From contig JAJFPB010000006.1 of assembly GCA_020881915.1 (NCBI GenBank), positions 4,464,001 through 4,528,000 on the forward strand: DNA of 64,000 nucleotides, given 5' to 3'. The position numbers were made by a program, and so were the translations under genes. The notes under the pieces are model-generated. The model worked only from the letters and a program-made list of their open reading frames with translations, was not told the DNA's origin and ran no database searches. The stretch is from Paramyrothecium sp. XJ0827. Its lineage: Eukaryota; Ascomycota; Sordariomycetes; Hypocreales; Stachybotryaceae. This document shows, one piece after another, positions 21,654 to 32,559 of the stretch. The first letter of the stretch is position 1; each line of letters opens with the position of its first letter.

Positions 21654-23788
21654 TTAGAGAACCAGTTCTTTAATAAACGTATCGGCTGCCTTCTCCCCTA
21701 CTAACAAGGCTGTATGCATCGTATTGCCAGCAACGTTTTGAGGCACAATGCTGAGGTCAGCAATCTTGAGATGCTGAAGACCGTGAACCCCGAGTGTACC
21801 ATCTACGACGCCCAACGCTTCCTCTGGTGCCATCTTGCAGGTCCCCATGGCGTGCCACGCGGTGATGGCCTTGGCTCTGATTAGCTCCTCAATGGCCTTG
21901 TCATCCTCGGGTGAATACTCAAAATCGGTTTCGTCGGCGGCGGGCTGCCGTAGTGACTCGGTCGGGAAATTGGGGTGCTGCCCGGGGATCTCGCCAGCCA
22001 GGTTGCGTAGCCGGTGGGCAATTTCGCGTTGCTTCTTGTATGCCCAGATCTGTGTGTCTACATCAAAAGCCTCTTCGTCTGACAGAATGCCCGTCGTCCA
22101 TTCGATTGAATCATCTATGTTAGGACCAGTCGTGTGCTGTAGTATTGCATGTTAGCCTCCATAGATGGCGTGAGCGGAACGGGGATTTGAGCTGGGACAA
22201 ATATATCCCGCCAGTTTGACTAACCAGAATTCCTCGCGATTCGGGGTAGGCCGTGAAAATGAAGATTGAAAGATAAGACGGTCCCGACGGGACGGTCGGG
22301 GCCCCACTCAGAATGCTGTGACGTTTTTAGCTGCAGTATTGCCTCGGGTCTCTGAGGTTTTGGCGCACCCGTTTACGAAAATCATTGTTACCAGTGGCTT
22401 CGTTGGGCTGTTGGCATACATTTTGGCCCATACCCGTTGGAATCCCGGACCAAGGGCTCGGACTTCTTCATCGGTCGGTCGCAACTTTGCTGAAGCGTCG
22501 CACCCATTCCAGCTCAGGAACGGATCGTTAGACTCCACAAGGGCAGTAACGTTCCTGGCACCGTTGTATACGGACTCGAAGGTATCCTCGACTGGTACCT
22601 TGGAGTGGTAGATGTACTCCATAGTCTGGTGGTCTTGGAAATCCCGGCCCACCCCGGGAATATGGCGGGCAACGGGGATGCCTGCGTTGTCGAGGACAGC
22701 ACGGTCGTCCACCCCGGAACGTTCGAGGAGAAGTGGTGTGCCCATGGTGCCGGCCGAAAGGACAACGAGCCTCGTGGCGTTCAAGGTTCGCGGCGGCTCG
22801 GTTGTGTTTGTCAGTCTCGGGTTGGGCCGGTATTCGACACCTGTGGCTGTTCCATCGGGGCTCAGGATGACGCGGGTCACCTCCGAACCGACAACAACGC
22901 GTAGGTTTTGGTGTTTCCCGTCTCGGAGGCGTGGGTGCAGGTACGTATGGGCTGCATCCTGTCTCCGGCCGTTGCAGGGCGAGACGTATCGTCTTGAGTG
23001 GGAAATGGCATTGTTGGCCTTCAAGTCTTGGATGTCGGGGGCCTCGGGATAGCCGAGACTCGTCACGGCCGAGATGAAATCTTTCTCGAGGTCTACTCCA
23101 CGGTACAGTCCGCTTGACACTGCTGTCGGACCATGGTTCCCATGCACGTCGTTGGGATCAGGGCCGCGGTACTTTTCTAGCTGCAATTGGAGAAAGCTAT
23201 CAGATGCCCGCCTCACAGCCGAGGCTCATACACCCAGCATTGGGGATCAACTTGAGGATATCATACATACCTTTTTCAAGTACGGAAGAAGCTCCCGGGT
23301 TGACCAGCCCGAGGTGGCCCACGAATCGTAGTCGACAGCCTGGCCTCGAGCATAGATCATGCCGTTGACAGAGGAGCCGCCGCCAAGAACCCCACCCGTG
23401 ACTTGGAAGACAGCTCTCCCGCCGAGCTGTGGCTCTTCCTTGCCTTGCCATGCGATGGAATGAGGAGTATCCGGCGCAAAGTTGCCACGGAGCAGGGGAG
23501 GGTGTATGACGGGGGCATCGTGGAAATTGTCCGGGCCGGCTTCGATTACCAAGATGGAAAGCGAAGGGTCTGCCTCGGCCAGTCGCGCGGCCACGACACA
23601 GCCTGCAGTGCCACCTGTTGTGCGCGGCGTGTCAGTGTCGGCGTCAGCAAAAAAAAAAATAATAATAAATAAAAAGATGAGGGTGCGCATGTGGCTTGTC
23701 GCGGCAGTCGGGCCACGTGTGACCTGCCTCCAGCAATTATGACATCGACCTCGGCGAGGTCGTCAGGGACTGAAGAAAGGGTTGCCAT
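21654..23788 (-). CDS. GMC oxidoreductase, alcohol-oxidase-like, FAD-dependent
   Basis: Five exons, 23788-23728, 23614-23271, 23180-22369, 22315-22225 and 22136-21654, encode about 596 residues. The introns are 113, 90, 53 and 88 nt. The first intron appears to have a GC donor (GGAG|GCAGGT), needed to give the dinucleotide-binding motif GGGTAGCVVAARLAE. Further GMC landmarks: ILVIEAGPDN, FQVTGGVLGGGSSVNGMIYARG, GTMGTPLLLERSGV, GVGRDFQDHQ, FTAYPESRG, AITAWHAMGTCKMAP (active-site His) and VAGNTMHTALLVGEKAAD. The pattern matches fungal methanol/aryl-alcohol oxidases that turn alcohols into aldehydes with release of hydrogen peroxide. The C-terminus (KELVL) is not a clear peroxisomal signal. An upstream in-frame Met at 23896 would add a hydrophobic leader, so a secreted form is possible; I chose 23788 because the family normally begins there. 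It is 2.3 kb from the glycoside cluster, and a link is unproven. Confidence 0.88.
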
Positions 23789-23896
23789 GGTGCTGCGTAT
23801 TTTGTTGATATGCTCCGGGTTGGATGCTGCATGGCCTAGACATCCATGGTAGAGAAATGTCAGGCTAAATAGCCGGTGGAACGTGGGGAGACGCAT

Positions 23897-24272
23897 GACC
23901 CTGAAGTATGGGCGACGGCTTGAGATTCGGCGTTCGACGTATCTTGTCCCGGATCTGCTGGTCTACGAATGAGAGGCTACAGCATGTGCTCGGGGGTGAC
24001 AAAACGCTGCGGTGGTATTGGGGCTTGAAAAAGAATGTGCGCTTTTATTTTTGGAGGAGAAGATCAAGAGAGCGGTGCAGCCCGCGAATGCTACGGTAGT
24101 ATAAGGACGGAGGTGCTCGGGAACCTTTCCGTCTCCGAGCTTCAAGTCCGCCCCCGTTGGAAGACTTGTAGAGTGTACATCGATAGATACTACCAAAACA
24201 TCACAAGGTGGCTGGGACAGATTTGCCTCCAGAACCTTGATCATTGGTCCGCCGCATAGGGATGGCAGGATT
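23897..24272. other. Intergenic between the GMC gene and the piggyBac-like element
   Basis: Probable promoter of the GMC gene. No gene seen. Confidence 0.45.
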
Positions 24273-24310
24273 TATCCCCTTGACTGCGCGAAGCCTCAGA
24301 TGTTGTAACG
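24273..24310 (+). repeat. Left terminal inverted repeat of the piggyBac-like element
   Basis: 38 bases matching the reverse complement of 26648-26685 with one difference, at the 31st base. Confidence 0.85.
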
Positions 24311-24362
24311 GACTGGGATCTTGACCAATTGGAACCGGGTAAAATCTAGATACATCGAAGCT

Positions 24363-26548
24363 CTAGTAAATTGGCTGATGGTAGATGTACCAGCATTTTC
24401 CTTCGTTACATAGGGGTACATCGCATGTCAGACAACCATCTTCCGTCTGCTTGATATTCAAGCCCTCCGGTGGCTCCGGCTCAACGATATCGTCAGGGCC
24501 CGGCCTGTTGAAGCTATTTACATCTAACGGCTCCAGGGCCCGGCGTTTTCTAGCATTTTGAAAGCTCTGTGTTCGAGGGGAAATTCGAATGCCTTGACAG
24601 CCCTTGCAACGATCCCTTTTTCCTCTGGGACCAAAATTATGCTGCCAGACAGGCGTAAATTCGTCCCCAGCTCGATAGCGTTTCCTTGATGGAGCTGTCT
24701 GACGATAGCTATCATAGTAATACTCACATAGGGCGTCAGAAATCCGGTCCTGCCACTCACTAAGTGTCTTAGAGGGCTCAAAGGCCGGCTGCCCGTCCCG
24801 TTGTAAAATGAAGCTATTACAAATAGCTGTCTTAAGCAAAAAGGACCAAGCAAGAGCCCGGGCAGGGCCCCGTCTCTGACGATGCTTTGTCTTCATATTT
24901 GCTCGAAGATGATCACCTCTATCTACTGCATTCATATATAAATTATAGTCAGCAGCTATCAACGGCACGGATACTTCCTTGATGCCCTCGTCACCGAAAA
25001 ACTGTTGAATTGGGCGTGAATATGGCTGCCCACCTTTAGGGCGTTTTCTAAGGCAGACAGCGGTTTCAGAGCCGTCATAAACAGTGGTCAGAAACAACAC
25101 TAAGGCATTGTCCTTCCATGCGATTTGGTTGACCTGGAAGACGGTCAGTAATGCATTTCCCTAGGGCCCGGCTTCCTAGGGCTTCCTACCTTATTATCCG
25201 GCGTGGGCCAGCTCTCGAGCCGGCCCCAAGGCCACATCTGTTGTCCTTTTCTATCGTTGTCCTTGAATTTGACTATCTCACGATAGATCCCACAGTTCGT
25301 ACGGCATGTGCCGGTGGCCCCTATCCCCAGCTGCCTCAGAGCTTTGAATAGGTCCGGGGACGAGAAAAGGTTATCTATATAGATATGGTACGTCTCCCTA
25401 GGTAGCCGATTTACTAGGGCAACAACGACAGCTTGGGTAGGGTTCAAAGCCGGCGGCTTGTTTGATGATCTGTCTAATAGCTTGACCTTCGGGCCCTTAC
25501 GGGCCTCGATGCCGACGGGCCCGTATTGGGTGCCGGGCCTATGCCAAATCCACTGTAATATATATCCCTTGACAGCTAGGACCCAGATCTTGAGCCCTGT
25601 GGGCGTGGGCTTCGTCTTAATCGTCACAGTCTGGCTGGACCTCCCTTGGAAGCCCTGCATAGCTTCATCGACGCCAATGATGCTGCCGACGATGACGATG
25701 CTGAGGGCGGCTTCCATCAGGACAAGGGCCCATTCGTTGACCTTATTGTACGGGCCCGGCACCCCTATTTCTATGTTATCTGGATCATGAATTCGAAGCC
25801 GGTTTTTCAGTAGGATAAACCGATCATATGACATATATCGTGATATTCGGTGGGGGAGATATTGCTGCCGCCTTTTGGCTCCTTCCAATAGCTGGAGAGC
25901 TGTTTTTCTGGGTGTCTGTCCATATAGATAGTCATAGCTATCCATATATATATCTCTTGAACGGAGGTCGGTTTCCACCGTCTCTGACGGCTAGATTTCT
26001 TCAAGGCCGGATCATTAGGATCAGCAGCGGTCCGATCATTATTGGTATATTTGACCCATTTTGCAACGAGCCAAATAGGTAGGAAATGCTGGAATAGCTT
26101 CAACGGGGTCTCAGGGAGCTGTCGGACTTGGAAGGGGCGTTCAGGGACTTGGAAAGGCTCGAATTCGGTGCCTACAGCGTCCAGGGGTCAATTTCCGGTC
26201 TTTGTGTGCTATCGTGGGCTTGTTCCGGCCGGCTCTTGTTCATCGTAATTGGAAGCTCAACACCACCTTCGTCAGCAGCTTCAATATCGTCAGCAGCTTC
26301 AATATCATCAGCAGCTTCAATATCGTCAGCAGCTTCAATATCGTCAGCAGCTTCAACATCGTCAGCAGCTTCAACATCGTCAGCAGCTTCAACGGCAGCA
26401 GCGGCAGCAACAGCTTGCTGCCGGGCCCGGCGTGGCGGCCCTCGCCTTGGTCCGTTGGAAATAGCTTCAGCAGAGGCAGCAGCGGCATCGTCATGCCGGG
26501 CCCGGCCCCGACGGCTCTGCCGCTGACTTTTCGATCTTGTGTCAGGCA
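24363..26548 (-). pseudogene. piggyBac-type transposase, frame-disrupted
   Basis: The start is set at MPDTRSKSQRQSRRG (about 26548). An N-terminal acidic/Ala repeat (EAADDV/EAADDI) is followed by the catalytic part. The motif order fits the family: LKLFQHFLPIWLVAKWVKY, RRWKPTSVQEIYIWIAMTIY, HRISRYMSYDRFILLKNRLRI, IIGVDEAMQGFQGRSS (first Asp region), YHIYIDNLFSSPDLFKALRQ (second Asp) and YNLYMNAVDRGDHLRANM (later Asp). A Cys-rich tail ends CDVPLCNEGKCWYIYH. A 56-nt intron (25189-25134, GTAGGA..CCAG, branch CTGAC) joins DNK to VNQIAWKDNALVLFL. At a five-base C run (25852-25856, G on the plus strand) the frame changes, with one base apparently missing. Near 26170 the frame changes again; there an intron from about 26266 to 26170 could explain it. 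As written the gene would not make full transposase. Confidence 0.7.
26271..26393. repeat. 18-bp coding minisatellite in the transposase N-terminus
   Basis: Nearly seven tandem copies of GTCAGCAGCTTCAAYATC, encoding Glu-Ala-Ala-Asp-Asp-Val/Ile on the minus strand. Variants differ mainly by CATC against TATC, a CpA to TpA difference. Confidence 0.85.
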
Positions 26549-26647
26549 TTGAGGTATCGTAGGAAGCGGCGTACATAGTAAATTAGGTGGGGCAGGGCTA
26601 GGAAGTTACTTTATGTACCGACATCATGACTAAGATATTGTGGGGAT

Positions 26648-26685
26648 CGTTACATCATCTGAGGCTTCGCGCAGTCAAGGGGATA
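26648..26685 (-). repeat. Right terminal inverted repeat of the piggyBac-like element
   Basis: The partner of 24273-24310. The outer 30 bases are identical. Confidence 0.85.
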
Positions 26686-27472
26686 TCTTCCGTTTCACAG
26701 ACATTGCTTTTTTGTATTATCAATCTACTCTTATTCCCGCATATCCCCGGCACCCCCTTCACGCATCGCTCAGCGCTAATCGCCGCCCGGGGTAAGCGGC
26801 CCATTTACGCTAGGATGCAGACCTAACAAGATATCTACATTCAAGAAAGAGAAAGGAAGAGAATTGGTTACTTCCTATACATCTCCACAACATTAGCTTG
26901 TGGTTCTGCTTTACTCTGTACAAGGTACTTGATCTAATCCCGTTCTAACCCAGAAATGACCTCTTTTCCAAAAAAGCCTTCATCACCACCAAAGTACCAT
27001 CTGACCCCCGCTCTCCCTTAGATGGTATGGATCACCCCGGCTGCCGCATCCGGCTACAAATCCCTGATCCTTCCGGCTCACACTGCAGTGTGAAAGTGCA
27101 GAAGGATTCCCGTGGCGGCATGGGCACTTCTGCAAGACTCCCATGTCTCGTGCATTTACCCATGCAGAGTTTCGGGGTGGCCTCCATGTGTTCCCAGCAT
27201 CCAACGCGCAGCCGTACCTCAAGGGCCCAAGCATAAAAATAACCTTAACTTACACCTTCCTAAAACGAAACATTGGCTGGTAGTTGATTCCAGATTCACT
27301 GTTATCATCAAGTCACTCTAAGATCCTGTCCAGTCAATGTTCTCAATCTCTGTTACACTACATGCCTAGGACAAATCCAAATGCTCGCGTCATAGTTGTA
27401 CGAACCCCCCTCCCCCCCCCAACACCACACACACACACACACACACATTCCGCCCTAGGATCCCCTTACACC
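26686..27472. other. Intergenic with a C run and CA microsatellite
   Basis: No gene seen. A C-rich run followed by an (AC)n tract lies at about 27405-27448. Confidence 0.5.
27405..27448 (+). repeat. Poly-C and (AC)n simple repeat
   Basis: CCCCTCCCCCCCCCC is followed by AACACC and then about eleven AC units. A common simple repeat with no assigned role. Confidence 0.85.
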
Positions 27473-28135
27473 TCAGCTGTTCTTCCACGGATGCTGCCGT
27501 TCAACAACACTGTGGGTGGACTGCGCTCCTGAGTACGTTTGTTCAACCGTAGTAAAGTCTGTAGTTCGAAGGATACCTGCCTGTTCTGTGCTGCAGAAAT
27601 TTGTTTCCACGTCGAATTGGGAATGAACCGTGGATAGAGGAATGTCGTCTTGTTTGCCCATTCGTCGGTAGTTTTTGCCAGACCTCGCGGGCCAGGGGCG
27701 TTCCTCTGTGTTTTCCCTCGTGGCTGATGAAGCTGGCTGGACTGATCCTACGCGGACCCACGACCTGACTGACTGTCCGAGCTTCGACAAGATGCTGCCG
27801 CTGCCGGCAATGGCCTGAGGTGCCGCCGGCGTAGAGAAGACCAAGACCAGACATGTCAGCTCGCCTTGTCCCCACATGACGAAATCATTGACCTGGTATA
27901 TGATATCGGTGTTGTAGTTCAAGGTGGCAGCCGTGCGCACGCGTGCAATGGCGCAGCTGCAGACACTGGAGCTTACTCTAGTCTTGCGGGAGCGGCACTG
28001 GTTACATGCTGCTTTTGTAGAGGTTCTTTTAGGCACGTCGCAAACGGCACCTAGATGATGAGAGGTGGATCGTGGCCGAGGAGCAATTGGCTTAAACTTC
28101 TGGTGGTTGTTGGTCGGTCGATACATTGTGGGCAT
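27473..28135 (-). pseudogene. Fragment of a Zn(II)2Cys6 regulator gene
   Basis: The first 55 or so residues from ATG 28135 look like the start of a fungal regulator: FKPIAPRPRSTS, then KRTSTKAACNQCRSRKTR, which gives the first two cysteines and the basic loop of a zinc cluster. After the AGA codon at 27979-27977 the pattern fails. The third cysteine position is Val, a CSC pair replaces the CxxC pair, and the last cysteine is Leu, although VRTAATLNYNTDIIYQ still looks like the end of a cluster. A GTAAGC donor sits exactly after the last good codon, so an intron is possible, but I cannot find an exon that restores the cluster. The rest of the frame (to 27473) resembles no domain. It is best read as a decayed or truncated gene; a badly resolved intron is the alternative. 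Confidence 0.4.
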
Positions 28136-28558
28136 ACATAGATAAAGATGAGAGACCGGTGTATGGTCAGCATAGATACCTTTTGTAGGCCATTCTTTAG
28201 CTCATTTTCCTTTTTTTTTAATAATGTACTTTCAAGAATGCTCGGTGATAGTGAAATGACGAAATGTGAACACTCGCGACGACGGGGGAGGGCTCCGGCG
28301 ACGTGCGATTGGCTTGACGGTTGCTAGTATTTTCGTTCGTACGAGGAATCTGACAGCTGAATGACGGAGCATAACCGGCGTTTGCAAATGAATGAGTTTA
28401 TTATGAACTGGCTCTGATGCAATGTCTTGGAGCAATTAATTACACGCGAACGCCACGAATGCTAGATCCCTCCCTTCTACTCTCTCCTAAGGGACAAAAT
28501 TCGGCATTTCATTAAAATTAAGTTAATGTTAAATATAAATTATTTCTACTTTCTTGCT
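28136..28558. other. Intergenic, AT-rich towards the HET gene
   Basis: No gene seen. 28440-28560 is AT-rich and lies directly 3' of the HET-domain gene. Confidence 0.45.
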
Positions 28559-31316
28559 TTAGATAATCATGATATCCTGCCACTCAAAATCGTAATCAAA
28601 AAGCCACCTATACTTCAGTTGGTCCACAAGATTTAAACGACCAGTCCTGCGGAAAACTCCTCCTTGCATTTGCTCGAGTACTAACCCGTAGCTTTGACCG
28701 AATTGCATACCATTCCAAAAGTCTTCGTCTTCGTCCGAGTTTGTTTCTTCGTCTGTATCAGAATCGCTTGTATCTTCGCTCGCTTCCTCCTTGTCCCCCA
28801 AGCGAGTTCCCTCCTTGGCATCTGCATCCTTGTTTCCCTTCTCGCTCTCCTCATCCTCGTACTGATCGTCCCTGCATCCCTCCTTCTTGTGCTCGACTTT
28901 TTCATCCCCATCTGCATTATGATTGCTATTCTCGCTTATACCTGGGCATTCCGAGGACATAGAACCATTATCCTCACTAGGCTGGCTGCTCATGGACATG
29001 CTCATCACCATTTTCCGGCCACCTAGGTCTGATTCACTTTCGTTACCGCGTTTGTGGCCGCCCCCCCTATTAGGACTTGTAGGTATGCAACGACTGTCTC
29101 CCTCACCAATCGCAGAGCTGGTACTCTTTTCAGAAGACTCGTCTGAAACGTCACCTGGTGTGTTTTCATCCATCTTGCCATCCTTTCGTGGGCCTTCTTT
29201 ATTACCCAAGGGGGGCCGCTTATGCTCGTGATGGTCTAGTCTCCTGATGATCTCTACGCCCCATACCACTGCCCCATCCACGAGACCATCGTTCGCATCC
29301 ATCAGAATATGTATCCTTGGGTCACAGAGACATCGCTGGGTTGGCTTCCTTGCCGCTCTGTCCTGACTGAGTGTGTATCCTGTAACCCCTGCAGTTTCAT
29401 GTTGGTGATCGGTCACCATGACGAATTGTTTCATCTTCGCCCGTACCCTCATGAACCCATCCGTGACTGCGCCGAAGATATGACTAGTGTTTTTGAGAGT
29501 TGTCTGCACCTCCAGAAGCTCGCAGCAATACTTGACCTTGTGCCTCGAGCTCGTATTGTAACCAGTCAAGGCACTTCTTTCTGATGAACTGTCTTCGAGG
29601 TCCGCCATATTTTCGGTCCATATTTCCCTTTCATTGAATTCATGAAGCGGTACATCTATCGAAGCCCAGGACCAAGACGGAGCTGTATATATGGCGGGGC
29701 GTTGTTCCTTCCGTTGGGATTTGTTCACAGTCCAGAGGCATTGCCCTAGAAAATCGTCCTTCCACAGTCCAGCGTAGTAGCCATCCATGCTGTTGTCAAT
29801 ACCGTACTGCTCAGCCATGGCCGCTATCGCTAATAGTTTGTCTGATTGCAAGGATAGACCCCGCTTGGTATAATGTTTCAGTATGTTGATCCACCTACGT
29901 GGGTGCTCGCCAAGGCCATGAAGATAGCGACATCCAGGGTCAATGCTGGCAGCCACATACTGCTCGTGAGTGTGGAATGGTTCATATGGATGACTGATGT
30001 CACCATGTGTAGACTTCATACAACGGTATACCGGATCCCGAGCGCCGTACGACACAATGGCTTTTGGTAAATGTGTTTCTTGATAGGTCCAAGCCCTCTG
30101 GAAAAGCGGAAGACGATACTCGGCTTCACTGTATGTTGTAAGCTCCTCAAAGGGTGAAAGTATCATGTCTCGGAATAGGCTGTCATCCCACCGCATCATG
30201 ATTCGGTGCGGTCTTAGCTTTGCGCGGCAATGCAAGAACCCTTCCTGACATCCCGCAGCGGTAGAGGCAGCGACGGTCACAATAGAATTGAGATACACCT
30301 TGTGCATCTGTGAAATCTCTGCGTTTTTGTCGTCCTCGTCATCTTGTATGATACACATTGCATCAACCCAGAGATAGGTGTAATGAAGATTGAGAGTCAC
30401 AACAGCTGCATCCCTCAGGGTTAGCGGCAGGCTCTCCACAGGGATAAAACTTTCGTAGGCGGCGACATTGTCCCTGATCAGCTTACAAGGCTGGTCCTTA
30501 CCCCAGCAGTAGCTCAGGGCCACGTAGGAAGACTGATTAGGGTTTGTCACAAGGCGCATCGAAAGCTTCTCGGGCGTTCCTGTCACCTCTAACACCCGTT
30601 TGGGCATGAAAGCTTCTGCGGCGTCCAAAGCGCATTCTTCGTGCTTGTCAACACACTCGCTGATCCACTTTCTAAGTCTCCGGAAGCTTAATGAGGAATC
30701 CGGTAGAAGGAGGGGAGGCAGCCGTCTCAGGAACGGTAACGGGTTGCAAGGTGCTTCCCCTAAATTCATGTTAGCGCCGCATATCGATCGGTGCTCACCG
30801 CTTACCTGGGCTTGTGAAGAAGGCGAATACCTTCGTACATATTATCAGGAATTCAGGATCGATACTGAACCTGACGACATGCGAACCGTCGATGTCGACC
30901 TTGTAGTGAACGTGATAGGCACCCTTTACGAGCAGCCTGGCAGTCAATGCTGAGACGTCTGTTTTGGATCCTCTAGGCAGCTCTCTCTTCCTCTCCAGCT
31001 TTAAGCGAAATTGGTCGAGGCCCTCGAACGGCTCCTCAATTAGGTCTCTGACAAGGGAGTGAAGAAAGAGACACCCTTCTCTGGCAGCCAATACTGCATC
31101 ATGAATGTCGATACCGGTGTTTCTGATTTCGGTGAACTCATCCAGACGTGGCATTCGGGCATCAATGCAGATCCGACTGCAATGAGAGCAGCTATGAGGA
31201 GCAATAGCTGGATTCGCCTCTACGAGCGAGAGGTATTCGTTAGCAACTGTAGAGCTCGCGAACGGTTTCGGATTCCAGGAGCTGGCTTTTCCCTCTAATC
31301 TTTCAACTTCGGACAT
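28559..31316 (-). CDS. HET-domain (heterokaryon incompatibility) protein
   Basis: Two exons, 31316-30806 and 30759-28559, joined across a 46-nt intron (GTAAGC..TTTAG), encode about 903 residues. The N-terminal exon carries a short Cys pair (CSHCSRICID), as seen in front of many fungal HET domains. The HET domain follows: YVALSYCWGKDQPCKLIRDN, LPLTLRDAAVVTLNLHYTYLWVDAMCIIQDDEDDKNAEISQM, VYLNSIVTVAAS, and later RLPLFQRAWTYQETHLPKAIVSYG. These match the conserved blocks of the family, which triggers cell death when unlike strains fuse. After the domain comes PSWSWASIDVP, also typical. The C-terminal 200 residues hold a long, very acidic, Ser/Asp/Glu-rich low-complexity region (ESEKGNKDADAKEG, DTSDSDTDEETNSDEDEDF). 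The start at 31316 (MSEVERLEGK) is chosen over 31397. No NACHT or other partner domain is seen. It lies less than 1 kb from the RIP block. Confidence 0.88.
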
Positions 31317-32039
31317 TTGCGGACACCTGCCAAGTATTCGTCTGCTGTTGGGGGTACAGGTATCGAGCCTCTGACCGGGTATATGGGTGGCGTGCAACCC
31401 AGATGACTGGTGTAAGTCGAAGAAACGCCAGTGCTATGCTCTAGTGTCAACATATCATAGTCATGACGAGCGTTGGATCCAGCCTACAGGATGATCTCGA
31501 GACGCCGGAGGGTCTTCAAAGGTTAGATTTCGACCAGATAGCACTCCAGCCTCACTTGCCGGAGACCCCGCGCGGCCTTTGTAGGGGACGGTCATTATAC
31601 AGTCCTTTGAACTAAGCGTCCCATATTAAATCTGTGTATTGTCTTGTTCTCTGAGGTATTTTTCCTGATAACAGGGGCGGGGTACTACGGCAGCCTATAG
31701 GGGTCGCTGTTGCAAAACTCCCAAAATCACGATCAAGGCGCCAAATCGGGTTAGCAGCGTAGTCATGTTGCCCCGCAGTACATTCCTCTATATACCTCAG
31801 CCTACATTTCTTATGTTTTGGGGGCATTACGGAAAATACAGTCACAGCAGCGAGTAAGCAGCGGACCAGCAGAGTGAATTTCTATTAAAACGATGTCAGG
31901 CGCCACCATGGCGGCCGATTCGACGGCACTACCTCTCAGCTATCCTCGGTCTCTTTGTCCTCGTCTTGCCTTATGAGCTCCTAAGCATCAAGTTAGTTTT
32001 GAAATTGTATCGGATGGATTGATTATGCTCACGATCAAG
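31317..32039. other. Transition from gene-bearing DNA to the AT block
   Basis: Promoter of the HET gene, then repeat-derived sequence. From about 31680 a segment begins that has a mutated second copy at 32042-32210. No gene is supported; a 77-codon open frame at 31612-31845 lies inside the repeat segment. Confidence 0.5.
31680..31860. repeat. Less mutated copy of a short repeat, paired with 32042-32210
   Basis: CAGCCTATAGGGGTCGCTGT, GTTGCCCCGCAGTACATTCC and CTATATACCTCAGCCTACAT recur in the same order and orientation in the second copy, where many C and G have become T and A. It marks the left shoulder of the AT block. Confidence 0.7.
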
Positions 32040-32041
32040 TA

Positions 32042-32210
32042 TGGCAGGCTATAGGGGTCACTATTGCAAAACCCCCAAAATAACTATAAAATTGCCAAAT
32101 TAGGTTAATAATATATTTGCCCCGCCCCGTAGTATATTAACCTATATACCTTAGTATAAATTTCCTGATTTTGTAGGCATTATAGAAGGTATAATTATAG
32201 TAATAGGACT
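32042..32210. repeat. AT-converted copy of the repeat at 31680-31860
   Basis: Same landmarks as the first copy but with transitions such as CGCTGT to CACTAT, CAAATCGGG to CAAATTAGG and CCTCAGCC to CCTTAGTA. This is the first sequence inside the AT block. Confidence 0.7.
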
Positions 32211-32559
32211 GCAGTAGACTAGCTAAGCCCCTTATAGTTATAGGAAATATTAGCTAGTAAATAATAATTAATTTTATATAGGAAAAAAAGGGATCTACTT
32301 AAAGGCAAGAGGTAGATAATAATTAAATCCTTAGTAGCTAATAATTAGCTAGAAAAATAGAAAAGAAATTTCCTAGATTTCTTAGAATTTTACTAGTAAT
32401 ATTTAAGAATATTAAATAAAATAATAGTATTTTCTAAAAAATTTCTTAGAATTATTTTAGAATTTTATTAATTAAATAAAATACTAATAATAGATTTCTT
32501 AGGATTAATTTATATAGAGGAAGCTAATTATTTAAGAAAAGGAAGATATATATCTCTTT

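Larger units (their letters stand above)
24273..26685 (-). mobile_element. piggyBac-like DNA transposon with 38-bp terminal inverted repeats
   Basis: The two ends, 24273-24310 and 26648-26685, are inverted copies of each other with one mismatch; the outer part reads TATCCCCTTGACTGCGCGAA. Between them lies a transposase of the piggyBac (DDE_Tnp_1_7) family on the minus strand. The element is about 2.4 kb and of normal base composition, unlike the AT block 6 kb further on. I do not see a clean TTAA duplication at the borders (TT before the left end, TC after the right end, AT-rich), so the insertion may be old or the true ends lie a few bases inward. Confidence 0.8.

Noticed and set aside
26128..26552. 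Plus-strand frames rich in Ser-Ala-Ala or Gln repeats
   Set aside because: They are readings of the 18-bp minisatellite in wrong frames; the minus-strand reading belongs to the transposase.
27473..28135. A complete functional Zn(II)2Cys6 regulator
   Set aside because: Only the first part of the zinc cluster is sound; the remaining cysteines are missing or misplaced.
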